64,000 bases of DNA, taken from Heloderma charlesbogerti. Lineage: Eukaryota; Chordata; Lepidosauria; Squamata; Helodermatidae. This document shows, piece after piece, positions 43,790 through 54,656 of this stretch (the stretch's first letter is position 1; each line of letters begins with the position of its first letter). The stretch spans positions 558,001 through 622,000 of the forward strand of contig JANEZZ010002704.1 of assembly GCA_026122225.1 (NCBI GenBank), in the 5' to 3' direction. The notes beneath the pieces were generated by a model. It saw only the letters and a list, made by a program, of their open reading frames with translations, was not told where the DNA came from and made no database searches. The position numbers and the translations under genes were made by a program.

Positions 43790-44265
43790 GATCAGAGGTG
43801 GGAGCTACAATGGTGGTGGGATCACCCATCAGAGGGGAGGTGCCCACTTGTCCCGAGTAGCATCCGCTGGTATAGTGGAAAATTTTGAAGTGCAGGAGCT
43901 CATCATGACCACCCCCATAGACACACCCCCAAGGAGAGTCCAAATTGTAGGCAGCAATGTTGGTCCACATCAGCAAACCAGTTCTAGCAGTTTTCATCTC
44001 TACCAGGAACAGGTCATTTTTAAAGCTAAGGGGTCTTAGACCAAGACCAAGCCACCCCAAAAGACTTTGCCTTACACAACAGGGAGCAATATATTGGTGG
44101 GAGAATTCATTTCTTCTGCAACTACTCTGAGGATTGCAGCTATGCTCAGAGAGAACAGGGAAGTCTGACGGGGGTGGCAGATGACACCAGCGCCCCTACT
44201 AATAAAAAAGTGCCGGCACTGTGTCCCCATGAGTCCTGGCTCCGCTGCACCACTGGCACCATCAT
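43790..44265 (+). repeat. Unclassified interspersed repeat, family Z, copy 2
   Basis: The more complete of two long copies. Landmarks CCCCCAAGGAGAGTCCAAAT, AAGCCACCCCAAAAGACTTT, AATAAAAAAGTGCCGGCACT and GCTGCACCACTGGC occur in the same order as 29660-30110. Confidence 0.65.
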
Positions 44266-45220
44266 GTTTTATCCTCATGTGTGTGGGGAACACCTCCTTG
44301 TATTGTTCTCTTGAGGTTGTTTGAAACGTCCATAATCTGTTTTGGGATCCTCTGAAACTTCCCTGAAGCTCCCCTGTCAGCATACCTTATCTGGCTGATA
44401 CCTTTCCCTACTGTACATCAGCTTAAGCTCCAGGCCACTTGGATCCAACCCTTCTGAAACCAGTAGGTGTCAAGTAGGTACACTCCGTCTTCCTTATCAG
44501 TGTAGGTGCTGAGCAGTGCACAAGCTAGTGCCTGAGCATATCTTGAAACTCTGCTCTTCCCTGTTTGTATCATCAACAGCCGTGAGGTCTTGAACTGAAC
44601 CTTCTCTGTTATTCTTTTACTTTTTTCTTCTCCTGTTTCTTGGCAGAAAACAAAATTAAGGCACAATAAGCTGTGCAGTATTTTTCCAGTACAGGTTCTC
44701 ATTCAGCTTTCACAGCTTTTAGTTCAGAGATGTTACAAGGCCATAGCACCAAATGTTATGAGATCAAAAGTTCAGGGTCTTTTTGCACACGGGTCTGAGG
44801 TCTGGAATAGAGGTTTGGGACCTCTAGACTCTTTATTAGGCTCTTTATCAGGACCAGGCTAGGAATTTGCTGCTTATTCAGGACCGGGTCAACAATATTG
44901 TTTAATCATTTCAGTACTGGCTTGACAGGGGTAGCCATGATGGGTGCTTGTGTGTCTATGTTTGTGTGTATGGATATGTGTTTGTGTACATGGAGGTGTG
45001 TGGGAGTGCAAGAGAGAGAATGAACGAGAGAATGAATGCATGATGGATAAATGAATGAAGGGGGCGAGAAGAGAAGAGAAGCAGTGTCCCAGCTTACTTT
45101 GCCTTTAGCCCCACCCATCTCTGTTATGCAGCCCCTGATCATCTTCCCATGAGGGAATGTGGCCTTCCACTCTGACAAGTTTGCCCACCCCTGAAATTTG
45201 CATAATACTTACCCTCGTGT
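44266..45220. other. Unassigned stretch
   Basis: A (GTGTTTGTGTG)-like patch lies at 44950-45000 and GAGAAGAGAAG at 45068-45078. Nothing else was recognised. Confidence 0.3.
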
Positions 45221-45225
45221 CGTGT

Positions 45226-45445
45226 GAACCCAGTTAGGTTGGCTTGTTGCCATGGGTAACAAGCCACCCAGAACCCATGGGCTGTTGTAGGGATCTGGGT
45301 GGGTTGTTACCCATAGCAACAAGCCACCCTGGCCAGGTTTGCATGACAAGACAAGCCACACTGCCAAGGGTAATTATGGAAATGGCCCTGGTGTATGACT
45401 GACACACGCAGCGTAATTAACAAGCCACCTTGGCTTGTTAACTGC
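45226..45445. mobile_element. Foldback element with TAACAAGCCACC motifs, copy 1
   Basis: GGTAACAAGCCACCCAGAAC faces GGGTGGGTTGTTACC, and TTAACAAGCCACCTTGGCTTG forms its own hairpin. The same motif set and order (CCCAGAACCC, GGGTAATTATGGAAA) occurs at 60945-61262. Confidence 0.6.
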
Positions 45446-45474
45446 CTACTGACAGTGCAAACTCTGGCCACAAT

Positions 45475-45715
45475 CTTAGGCACTATATTAGACTGGTAAA
45501 CCTTTCAACAACTCTATAAACTAGGTCAGTTAGAAAGACTTAGTAGCTAGAAAGCCCCTGGTTCAAACTTCACTTCAGCCATGAATCTCATCTGTCACTA
45601 TTTCTCAGCCTCACCCCCTCTCCTGTAATATAGGAACCACAACAACTAGCCCCACGGGGTTCCTGTAAAGATTATTGAGATAATGTGCATGTGGTGAAGC
45701 CCTAGCAAAATGGCT
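45475..45715 (+). mobile_element. MIR/CORE-like SINE
   Basis: GCCCCTGGTTCAAACTTCAC (B-box-like), CTATTTCTCAGCCTCACCCC, CCCCACGGGGTTCCTGTAAA and GATTATTGAGATAATG in order follow a MIR/CORE-SINE and its L2-like tail. Confidence 0.65.
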
Positions 45716-45872
45716 GACTCGAGGCTGGCACTGCTGTGGGGCCCTTGGCTGGGTGTTTTTCTTAGCTAGCTTGTGTGTGTTCTAATTCTAGCTCAGAAGC
45801 TTTCCAAACTGTAGATTTGCAGTAAACTGGCCAATTGGCTTTCTGGTTCCAGCTCTTGGCTTCTAAATACCT

Positions 45873-45935
45873 CCCCCCCCCTTCCCTCCTTCCTTCCTTA
45901 TTTCTCTCTTTCCTTCCTTCCTTCCCTTCTTTAAT
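45873..45935 (+). repeat. (TTCC)n/(CTTT)n microsatellite
   Basis: Pyrimidine tract of TTCC units after a C-run. Confidence 0.95.
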
Positions 45936-46195
45936 ACAATAACTCACTGAAGGTGATAAAATAAATATTAGTGCAATTATTGCACAAACTGGATTAGTTT
46001 ACAGGTAACAGCTGTATTGGGTTGATTTAACAGAATTACTGTGTGTGTGTGTAGACTTTGGAATAATATAAGCAGTAAAAGAGAATGTAGCTGGATAGGC
46101 AGGAAGGAGGCTGCCCTGATCTCCAGTTAGAGATCGTGTTCCACCCTGCTTCTCGTTCTGACTCTTCCTGATGTCAAGGATCAGGATGGTCACTT

Positions 46196-46280
46196 TAAAA
46201 AGTAATTTTTTTAAAGTAAAACTTTTTTTTAGTTTTAAAGTTTTACTATTAAAGTTTTACTTTAAAAAGTAAAACTTGGA
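46196..46280. repeat. AT-rich inverted repeat
   Basis: AAAGTAAAACTTT units recur in both orientations (TTTAAAGTAAAAC and GTTTTACTTTAAA), giving a local hairpin-forming patch. Confidence 0.8.
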
Positions 46281-46540
46281 CAGATATATCAGTTCTTCAG
46301 AGGAGTGTTTATTTGTGGGCTTATCTAGCAAATTCTGGTGTCATTCCATCAGAAAAGAGCTACTGCCAGTCAATAACAGAGTCAGTACTGTCCACAGAGA
46401 ACCAGAAAACAAAAGAAAGATGACCAGGAATAGACTAGCTAAAGAGCAAGAGTCAGACTCAGAACCAAGGCCAGCATCAAGTTACCCTTAGGCATTGCCC
46501 GGGTGAAGTCTACTAATTTACTAAGCCCTTCAGCTACAGC

Positions 46541-46665
46541 TGGGTAACCTGCGACCCTCCAGATGTTGTTGAACTAGAACTCCCATAATCCCTGACCACT
46601 GACGATGCTGGCTGGGCAGATGGGAGTTAGAGTCCAACAACATCTGGAGGGACCCAGGAGGGACA
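46541..46665. mobile_element. Foldback MITE of the CCTCCAGATGTT type, copy 2
   Basis: GACCCTCCAGATGTTGTTGA at the left is the inverse of CAACAACATCTGGAGGGACC at the right, with AACTCCCATAATCCCTGACC in the stem. About 120 bp, no coding capacity. Confidence 0.75.
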
Positions 46666-46777
46666 CAATGCTCTGAGTCATTGGTCTCCTGGTGCATCAG
46701 TTGTCACCTCGAGTATGGTAACAAGACTGAGGAAAGCAGAATTCTGTGTCCTTCTGTGGTGGAACTGCTATTTTACA

Positions 46778-46912
46778 TCAGTGGTTCCCAACCTTGGGTC
46801 CCTAGGTGTTGTTAGATGACAGCTCCCATAATCCCTGACCATTGGCCATGCTGGCTGAGGATGTTGTGACTTGTAGTCCATCAGCATCTGGGGACCCACT
46901 GCTAGATGATGC
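46778..46912. mobile_element. Foldback MITE of the CCTCCAGATGTT type, copy 3
   Basis: CAGTGGTTCCCAACCTTGGG and CTCCCATAATCCCTGACCAT at the left, ATCAGCATCTGGGGACCCAC at the right. More worn than copy 2. Confidence 0.65.
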
Positions 46913-48225
46913 AGTCGTAGAAGTATTTCCAAGGGTCTATAATGGATTGATTTTTTTCCCCCTCAGTTGAGACTCCACCACATCTTTAGTGAGAGATGCA
47001 TCAGGAGGGTTTCCTCCAGTGCCTGTATCTCGAGAAAGCCTGGCAGTGAGGTCCTAACTAATATTCAGTCCCCTGGTCTCCTCTCCTGTGGTGCCTCTTG
47101 TACTGAGAAGCTTCCAGAATCCACATTTTGTTTTAGAACCTGAGTTGTGAGATCAGATTCATATAGTTGTGGAAGTAAAACAGCATGCTAAAAGTGCTAC
47201 CAGTGTAATTAATAATACCTGATAGAATTAACTCATTTGCAGGTACAGAAATTAATGACACTGTTGCTAAATCGCTAGGGGTAATTAAGTCTTGATGGTT
47301 ATGGAAATGGTTACTACTGGCAGTATTTTCATATCACCAGCCATGTCTATGGGTTCCCCACCACCACAGTACCTATTACCACTGTTAATAACTGCTGTGG
47401 TGTTTGGTCAAGTAAATGCTCCTAACAGGAGTAATTAATGCCAACGGCATACTAATGGTACCCTAAAGGCTGTCAGAAATGACTCTGTATATGAGTCCTG
47501 GCTGTGAAATCCCTCCCATTAATGACTGCTTATGGGCACAACATGACCTTAAGAAGCTGGTTTGCTTGCCAATATTTTGACTTTGCAAGGAGGAATGTGA
47601 CAGGAGAATATTTAGGGTGACAAAGAGGAGTGAAAGGACGAAGAAATGAACTAAACTGACCATCGATAATATGAGCAATTTAAACTCAGGTATACATGCA
47701 CTTGCAATACTCTATTTTCCTCCCGTTTGTAAATGTCAAATTTATTTCTGTTATTACCTTGCCTCTTCCAAACTTCAATATTACATGTCCTTGGGTGCTT
47801 TTCATAGGACACCCCACCGGGTGACTTGCAAATGACAAACAGAGCAATGAAATCCATTACGAAATGCCAGACCTTCCTTATTGCAAACTTCAGCAAAGCA
47901 TGCCTCAGCATATTTTGCAAGGACCACTCCAAATTTAAAGTTTAAAGATACAAACACAGCAAATTAACATGATTCAAAAGTGAGGATATGATTAAAGCAA
48001 ATCTTTTGTCTGAATGGCTATGGGAACTGGGAAAACACCTGGATAATCAGAAGTCCAGATATGTGTGAATGATTACTTAGGTGGGGTGAGACAGGAGACA
48101 TACAGGGAGAGAGAATACAAGTAGATGGTTCTAAATTAGGGGATGAGAAGCATCCTTCAGTCTTTCCAATCCCTCATACTCTGGATGTCCCTATTTCTTC
48201 AACCCACCCTGGTTCCTGGATGTCT
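46913..48225. other. Unassigned, largely repeat-free stretch
   Basis: No known repeat family was seen. 47200-47460 has several TAATTA/ATTAATG motifs, the kind found in conserved non-coding elements bound by homeodomain proteins; this is inference only. Confidence 0.3.
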
Positions 48226-48230
48226 ATCAG

Positions 48231-48365
48231 CAGTGGGCAACTTGTGGCCCTCCAGATGTTTTAGCCTAGAACTCCCATGATCCTTCACCATTGGCTATGT
48301 TGGCTAGGGCTGATGGGAGTTGTAGGCCAAAATATCTGGAGGGCCACAAGTTGCCCACCCCTGAT
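48231..48365. mobile_element. Foldback MITE of the CCTCCAGATGTT type, copy 4
   Basis: GGGCAACTTGTGGCCCTCCA is the exact inverse of TGGAGGGCCACAAGTTGCCC at the right end. The best-preserved ends of the family here. Confidence 0.8.
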
Positions 48366-48427
48366 CTACACAGTGTGTGTGTGATAATTCTGAGGAAAAA
48401 GCATCTGCTGTTTTTAGGACACTTCCA

Positions 48428-48515
48428 GAGTAATCCTATATGTCTACTGAGATGTAAGCCCCATTAAGTTCAATGGGACGTACTCCCAGGTAAGTAGGTA
48501 TAGGATCACAACCTT
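48428..48515. mobile_element. Small palindromic element, GCAATCCTA family, copy 4
   Basis: GTAATCCTATATGTCTACTG faces AGGTATAGGATCACAACC; the core CCCATTAAGTTCAATGGG is a palindrome. Confidence 0.7.
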
Positions 48516-48599
48516 CAGGTATTTCTGTTTGTGCGCTAAAACACCCCATTGGGAGCATGCAAATTTGGCATCTGAATGCACTAACAACAACAACAGTAT

Positions 48600-48752
48600 T
48601 AAGAACAATAATGTTTGTGTGGCACATTTCATGTGTTCAAAGCATTTTTTTTATAAATCATCTGGATAATCCTTACAAGGAAGGTCAATATTATGCCCAA
48701 ATTGTCGTGGGAGGGGCTAAGGCAGAGAGAACACTAGCTCGTGTGAAGTGGC
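48600..48752 (-). mobile_element. MIR/CORE-like SINE fragment
   Basis: CATCTGGATAATCCTTACAAGG and GGCTAAGGCAGAGAGAA order matches the inverse of the MIR tail. Worn. Confidence 0.4.
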
Positions 48753-48754
48753 TT

Positions 48755-48828
48755 ACTGCGCAATCCTATGCATATTCATTGGGGCTTACTCTGTAATCTG
48801 TGTATTTAGGATTGCAGCCCTGGTGAGT
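48755..48828. mobile_element. Small palindromic element, GCAATCCTA family, copy 5
   Basis: GCGCAATCCTATGCATATTC opens and TGTATTTAGGATTGCAGCCC closes it. The shortest copy, with much of the core deleted. Confidence 0.65.
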
Positions 48829-48839
48829 TAAAAGAAGGT

Positions 48840-48962
48840 CAGGTAGCAGGACTGGGAAAGAAAGACCTCTGGGCCTGGCTGAGAATTTGGAAGGCTGCTG
48901 TCAGCCTGGGTAGAGAGTACTAGGTTAGATAGACTAATGGTATGACTCAGCATAAGGCACCC
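48840..48962 (+). mobile_element. tRNA-derived SINE, 3' fragment
   Basis: GGCTGCTGTCAGCCTGGGTAG and TGGTATGACTCAGCATAAGGC correspond to GCCGCTGCCAGTCAGCATCG and TGGTCTGACTCAATATAAGGC in the full copy at 58968. Confidence 0.6.
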
Positions 48963-49011
48963 TCACTTTTAGCCACTGACTACACTGCCCTGGCTCTGTT
49001 AGTGCTCTTCT

Positions 49012-49110
49012 AGACCAACTCTATGCATATCTTCTCAGAAGTTAGTCCCATTGAGTTCCATGGGGCTTATTCTCAGGTACATGGGTATAGAACTTCAGCC
49101 TTAAACTCCT
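49012..49110. mobile_element. Small palindromic element, GCAATCCTA family, copy 6
   Basis: TTCTCAGAAGTTAGTCCCAT and GAGTTCCATGGGGCTTATTC make the central palindrome; the flanks ATGCATAT and GGGTATAGAAC are worn ends. Confidence 0.6.
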
Positions 49111-49354
49111 GGATATAGGCTCTATTATTCTTGATACTGTACTAAAATAACAGCAGTTTGGGACATTGCTAATGGAACAATCTCCATCTGCTCCAATAGA
49201 AAGAGTTTGAAAGGGTAGTATCCATGTAGATCTGCTTACTTTGGGGTCAGCCATGGGGTCAGCCTGACTGCACAAACAACCCATACAGTTGCTTGCAGTG
49301 GCAATATCTTTAGACACAGCATGGATATGAAGCAGCATATGTTCCCAGTTGTAC

Positions 49355-49760
49355 CCTCAAAACAACAAAGACTCTTGTGGCACTTTAAAGACAAACAAGA
49401 GTTATTATGGCATAAGCTTTCATGGACACAGTACACTTCATCAGATGCATTGGCAGATTTATATACAACATGGTCAAGTGTTGCAAGCAGTGAGGTCAGA
49501 GAGAATGGAAATGCAGGAAGTACAGACAGCGATAATTAATTTATTTACAGTGGCCATTCACAAAACAGTTGCTGAGTGATAAAACAGGCATCCTTGCATT
49601 GGTGAGGTGATTAACACATAGAATATGAGTGAAAAAAAGGCTTTTGTCCCTGTTCAAATCACAGGAGATAAAGTTGAATCTCCTGATGCGCTCTAGTTCA
49701 AAACTGTAGCAGTTTTGCACTGAAATCTGTCTTTGAAGTTCCTTTGTGGGTCTTCAGAGC
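49355..49760 (-). mobile_element. Penelope-like element, 3' end
   Basis: ACAACAAAGACTCTTGTGGC, ATGGCATAAGCTTTCATGG and CACTTCATCAGATGCATTGG form a tail widespread in reptile genomes. The adjoining minus-strand sequence (GCTTTTGTCCCTGTTCAAAT and CTGAAATCTGTCTTTGAAGT) keeps traces of the coding end. Assignment to Penelope is from memory of the motif and needs a search. Confidence 0.5.
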
Positions 49761-50980
49761 CTTCCCGAAGACCTGCAAAGAATGAGTCTGATGAACCGCT
49801 GATGGAAGCCGATTCCAGGGCTGCAGGGCTACAACTGAAAAGCTGTCTCCCTTGTACTCACCGGCCTAGCTGCCCTTGGCAGTGGGCAAGTGAGAAGGGC
49901 CTCTGTTGATGTTAGTCTTAGGATGTAGTAGGACATTGCTGGCAGATGTTGGCATATATCATATTGAAAGATGAGATTTATGAACGCCTGATGTTGCGGA
50001 TGGCTTATGGGGACAGAGCTGTTGTCTGAGTCTGCCACTGGGTTTGGTTCCAGTGTCAGTATGTCTGTTATGTGGTCTGTTGTTGCTGGTAAGAAGCTGT
50101 TTTAGGTTGGGTGGCTTCCTCTAAGCCAATACAGGCCTACTGCTCAGAGCGTGTGAGACGGAAGTGTACCCTCGGATCCCTTGCAATGTCACAAGGCTTA
50201 GGGGTGCACCTCTCAGATCGTGGGCTCTAGTCATTTTGGGAGCAAGCCCTGATCACCAGCTGAAAACCAGATATAGTACAGAGAATTGGTCCACAGCCTT
50301 GCCTTTACCTTCCTTGAAGCCTAGGATCCAATCCTTTTGAACATTCTATCTCTTACCCACCCACCCCACTCACTCTCTCTCATTCACTTACAGCATCTTA
50401 GTTTACCCCACTCCACCGTTCTTTTGCTAAGGTTGCAAACTTTTGAACCGGCTTCCATAGCTGTGCCATTGTCAGTAGTTTGGGCTGCAGCAATTAGCAG
50501 GTAATAGTGCTCATGTCATGAAAAGCTTCCTTTGCTGATTTCCAGAGATCTGTGTTAGTTTTAATAGGCATGGGAGCTGAGCAAGCATGGTTTTTCCTGG
50601 TCATTTGACATAACTGTATTCTCTCTACCACATTCACATACCCTCTACTTGATATATATTGCAGCAAGCCTGCACAACTCAGACCTCACCAAGCCAAATG
50701 CAACCCATCACATGTGTATTCTGTGTGTTGCTAGATGGAGCAACCCATGCAGCTGCTTTTTTCTTTTTCTTTGCAAAAGAAAAAGATGTCAGAAGGTCTC
50801 ACAGCCACACAATCTAGTGTGGCCTTCTTGTACTTTAGGGTGCAGCTGCCTGCAGCTCCTTCTCTAATATGGGATATATTTTTAAATTTTGATTTTGAAT
50901 GGATCCCATCCCACCCCTCTGTGGATATTCTTCATTTCATAGACACACCAAACTGTGATTTGAATTGCTAGCTGCTAAGT
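49761..50980. other. Unassigned stretch
   Basis: 49800-49930 (GATTCCAGGGCTGCAGGGCT, AAAAGCTGTCTCCCTTGT) resembles a common but unnamed amniote repeat. The rest was not recognised. Confidence 0.3.
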
Positions 50981-50987
50981 CTTACAA

Positions 50988-51330
50988 CAGGGGTGCAGAA
51001 CCTCTTTCAGCCCCAGGGCCGAATTCCATTTCAGAGAAGCTTTCAGGGGCCGCATTCCAGGGGTGAGCAAGGTTGAAGGCAAAAGGGGGCGGGCAAAAGG
51101 GAGGGGGCCAAACATACCAGCCTAATTTAGCTTAAAGTTCTTACTGCCAGTCACTTAGGAGAGGCATTTCAACCTTTTAGAATGAGGGGAAAAATGCACA
51201 AAAGCTGAGAAACCACCAAACTGTTGGTGGTTGAGGGAAATGGGGTGAGGCCAGAAGGAGGGGACGTGGCCAGATTAGAACCCCAGCTGGGCTAGATTTG
51301 GCTTGCAGGCCTAAGGTTTTGCACCCGGTA
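50988..51330 (+). mobile_element. hAT-like non-autonomous element, family C, copy 3
   Basis: Starts CAGGGGTGCAGAACCTCTTT and ends GCCTAAGGTTTTGCACCC, roughly inverse ends. The interior matches 1114-1502 (AGCTTAAAG, GGAGAGGCATTTCAACC). The flanks TCTTACAA and GTATACAA are a possible decayed 8-bp duplication. Confidence 0.7.
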
Positions 51331-52416
51331 TACAAGATCAACAAAATCTGGGTAGGGACAATAGGTGCATGGAAGCAAACTAACTGGAGGGGGGTTTGCA
51401 CACTCCGTGGCTGCACAGATGAGCTGAGTAAACCCAACTGGAAACCCACCTATCAGGAGGGTAGGTGGGTGTCAGGATTCTGTCTCTCGCTCTTCCCACC
51501 AGAGAGCTAAAAGGCAAGATTCCAGCTTCTTTTACACTCTGCTGCATTGGGTGTCAGCGGATGTCATACTTTCAGTGATAAAGTTTAGGTTTGATCAGCA
51601 AGCCAGTATTTGCATATCTTTCCATTTTCACCTAAACTGCTGTCCCCCGCACCCAGAGGTATTTTCCTTTTCAGAAATGTTGCATCTTTATTTTTTTAAA
51701 ATGTCAGCATAAAATTAGAAAATACAATTAGGATTCCAGATCAGTTCCCTTCCTTTTTGCAGGGGGAGATGGTTTAGGCGAACTGAGCGAGGCCAGACTC
51801 TGGAGTCTGTGGATTCAGCAGAATTGAGACTGCTGCACTGTTTTCAGCGCTCAGCTTTTATTTGATAGGAAGTGGAGCCCTCTACAGACTTCTGACGTAA
51901 ATGAGTTTAAGTGGAGGGATGTGCTCACATGCTTACTAATGCTTCACCTCAGCAAGGGCAGTGAAACATTCAGTCTGTGCGGAACAGCCTTTTCCCTAAG
52001 ACGAGGAGGACATACTGTGCTGAGCGTGGAAGGGTAGAGCATTCCCTGCAATTGAGCAAATGAAGGGAACATGGCCTTAAAATGTGACTGATGCATCGTG
52101 CATTTAATAAGTCCCAGCGCTTCCTGCTGGAAGGTGACGGGACAAAACCACTGACAGATTTATTTTCCAGTATCAGATGGCTCCATTATTAATCAGAGAA
52201 GGTACATACTGAGGGAAGGCAATAGATGAAAGATAAAAATAAATCTGGATTGGGAACGGATGGAACTTCTTTTACCTTTCTCTTTTGAATTTTCAGACAC
52301 TAAATCAGAAGTAATTTCCAATAAGACCTCACCTATATTTTGCATCGTATTTTAAATATACAGTTTAGTATTATTGGCTATGTTCCAGAGAATGCGTATT
52401 GTGGATCCCACTGCTA
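51331..52416. other. Unassigned stretch
   Basis: No exon or repeat was recognised. Confidence 0.3.
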
Positions 52417-52424
52417 GCTATGAC

Positions 52425-52804
52425 TAGAGATGTCAGAGAAATCCACAACAGATTCAAATGGGTTTGGATTTCTTTGAATCCGACCTGCAGATCCTGCACT
52501 GGACCAACTTTTTCTGGGTCATGCAGATTCCACAGACTTGTGGACTGGTTTTTCAGATTTGGGGAGGATTTGCGCTAATTCACCTTAGCACTACAGGGCA
52601 TTAGCGCACTAGCGCAAGTGTGCATTAGTGCTAACCCATATTAACTAATGTACATTAGCACATTTGCACAAGTGTGCATTACCACAAGTAGAAATTCTAG
52701 TTTTAAAAAAAATCCAATTCTGTCCATGAGCAGATGACAGAATGAAAGACGCCTGACAATGTGTGAAACACAGACAGAAATTATTGAACAAAAGCACATC
52801 CCTA
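52425..52804 (+). mobile_element. Non-autonomous hAT-type element, TAGGGATG family, copy G (380 bp)
   Basis: Begins TAGAGATGTCAGAGAAATCC and ends AAAGCACATCCCTA. Flanks GCTATGAC (52417-52424) and ACTATGTC (52805-52812) agree at six of eight bases. The first half matches copy F (TTTGGATTTCT, AGATTCCACAGACTTGTGGA). The interior carries interleaved GCGCACTAGCGC and GTGCATTAGTGC-type repeats. Confidence 0.75.
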
Positions 52805-52919
52805 ACTATGTCAGACAAAGCCCACTAGTGGTCAGTGCTTTCTCTTCATCCGCTAACACTATTGACCTCACTCCATTCCCACCACAAGTATCAGCACTTT
52901 ACTTATCCCATAGAATGTG

Positions 52920-53113
52920 TTTATTTATTTAATGTATTTATTTCCTGACTTTCCTCCAAGGAGCTCAAGGTGTATACATGGTTCTCCTTGCCCCCCCCCC
53001 TTTATTCTCACAACAACCCTGAACAAGATTGATTGAGCCAAGGTCACCCAGTGAGTTTTCAGGCTGACTGAGTGGATGCTGGGATTCCTTGGTCGTAGTA
53101 TAACACTCTAACC
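52920..53113 (-). mobile_element. tRNA-derived SINE with L2-like body (worn)
   Basis: TATTTCCTGACTTTCCTCCA, TCTCACAACAACCCTGAACA, AAGGTCACCCAGTGAG and ATAACACTCTAACC occur in the order of 30230-30477, same orientation. Confidence 0.65.
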
Positions 53114-53116
53114 TAG

Positions 53117-53230
53117 CCTTCCCCAACCTGGTGCCTTCCAGAGGTGTTGGACTACATCTCCCACCATTCCCTGGGAACGATGAGAGTTGAAGTTCAACAC
53201 CTCTGGACGGCACCAGGCTGGGGAAGGTTG
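53117..53230. mobile_element. Foldback MITE of the CCTCCAGATGTT type, copy 5
   Basis: CCTTCCCCAACCTGGTGCCT is the approximate inverse of GGCACCAGGCTGGGGAAGG, with GAGGTGTTGGACTACATC against TTGAAGTTCAACACCTC in the stem. Confidence 0.75.
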
Positions 53231-53664
53231 CTCTATCCTCAGCTTTTTTGTGAACCTAATGCCTGGTTGAAATTCAGATTCAGGTTCTGGAGATGTGTAA
53301 AAGTGTGTTCAGATTTTCATTTCAGCTCTCAAAGTGAAGTGAGTAACATAACACACAATGGAAATTAGTAATATCATCTCCTGGCACATCTGTCATATTG
53401 CTATTCCATATGTGCCATCTGCCCTTATTTGCCTAGCAGAGTCCTTATTTGGAGGGCACTTACCCCAAATTTTGCCGTTTTAGGTATTTCTTTTCAAAAT
53501 GTTTGCACTCATGCAATAGTCTGGCTATTCTCGAGGCTTTTCACAAATCTTGCGGGGTTAAATCTCTGTGCTGAGGATAGAGATATTTTGCTTGCAGTAC
53601 TTGTGCACATGAATTCACCAGTATGTGGCATTGTCTAGTGCACATCCTACCATATGAGAGAATG

Positions 53665-53785
53665 ATCCATTGATTGATTTGTTGCATTTTTATCCCACTT
53701 CTCAGCCAAAAAGGGCCTTGGAGCGGCTTACATACAATCAATAAAAACAAGACAGGATAGTCCCTGCCCACAGGCTTACAATCAA
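53665..53785 (-). mobile_element. LINE/SINE 3' tail relic
   Basis: TGCATTTTTATCCCACTTCT and CAGGATAGTCCCTGCCCACA, the same tail type as 13385-13560. Confidence 0.5.
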
Positions 53786-53792
53786 AAACGCA

Positions 53793-53960
53793 TATGTTGA
53801 ACCTCTTTTAGCCTGAGGGCCGAATTCAGCTTTGGAGAAATTCTTGGGGGCTGCATCCCCAGTGGTGGCCAGGAATGGAAGCAAAAGGGGGCAGGGCCAA
53901 AATACCAGAAATACCAAAATATCCTCATATTTTAGCTTAAAGCTGTTACTGTTTTAAGCT
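53793..53960 (+). mobile_element. hAT-like element fragment, family C
   Basis: TTGAACCTCTTTTAGCCTGA and TTTTAGCTTAAAGCTGTTACTG match the left two thirds of 50988-51330; the right end is missing. Confidence 0.6.
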
Positions 53961-54650
53961 AAAGGAAGAAGAGACCGGGAGGGAAGATCTTTCAGTAGGG
54001 CTGGCTGAATGGTCCTGCTATTCTTCTCACCCGCTGGAATTATTTTTTTCCTAGCATAATCCCCTTTTTGCTTTTAAATCATGTGACTAGACCAAAACTG
54101 TGACAAAGCTGGCTCTTCCTTAGTTTTCTAAACTTAAAAGCTGCCAGTGACGTGCTTCCCCTCTAAGCACCTATCAAGATACTAAATGTAGCTGAATGTG
54201 TTTGAGTTTCCATAGGGATTCTGTGGCTTGCCTTGAATCAGCAGCTTCATGTTCTGTGGCCAGGACCTAGAACACCATGGACTGCTTATGGTTAGGCTTC
54301 AAAGCTCCCTTCAGGCACAGAGAAGGACGGAGCTATGCAGCATCAGCTCCTGTGGGTGGCAGGCACTGTGAAGCCACTGGACTGGCTAGGCCTAGCATAA
54401 ATCCTGGGGCCTTGCCCTTCTGGTTTTTCCTCATCCACAGAGCTGTGTACTTGCCTTACTTCAGCTCCATCTTCCCCCAGTTCAATCTCCTCAGCTCCAC
54501 CCACAGGCCTCCTTAACGTTGCCCAGAATTCTGTATGGTTGCCACGGGCCTGGCTTGACCAAGACATCCTGCCTTCGTGTATCAAGCAGAGCTTTGCCCG
54601 TCAGATTACATGTGAGCACTGGGTGTCTGGTGGCTGCAGGGATGGCCAGT
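53961..54650. other. Unassigned stretch
   Basis: Short frames only; no repeat was recognised. Confidence 0.3.
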
Positions 54651-54656
54651 TATGAA

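Noticed and set aside
44750..44790. ATTTGGTGC (minus strand) considered as a retroelement primer-binding site next to an LTR end
   Set aside because: No paired LTR, no polypurine tract and no coding remnants nearby.
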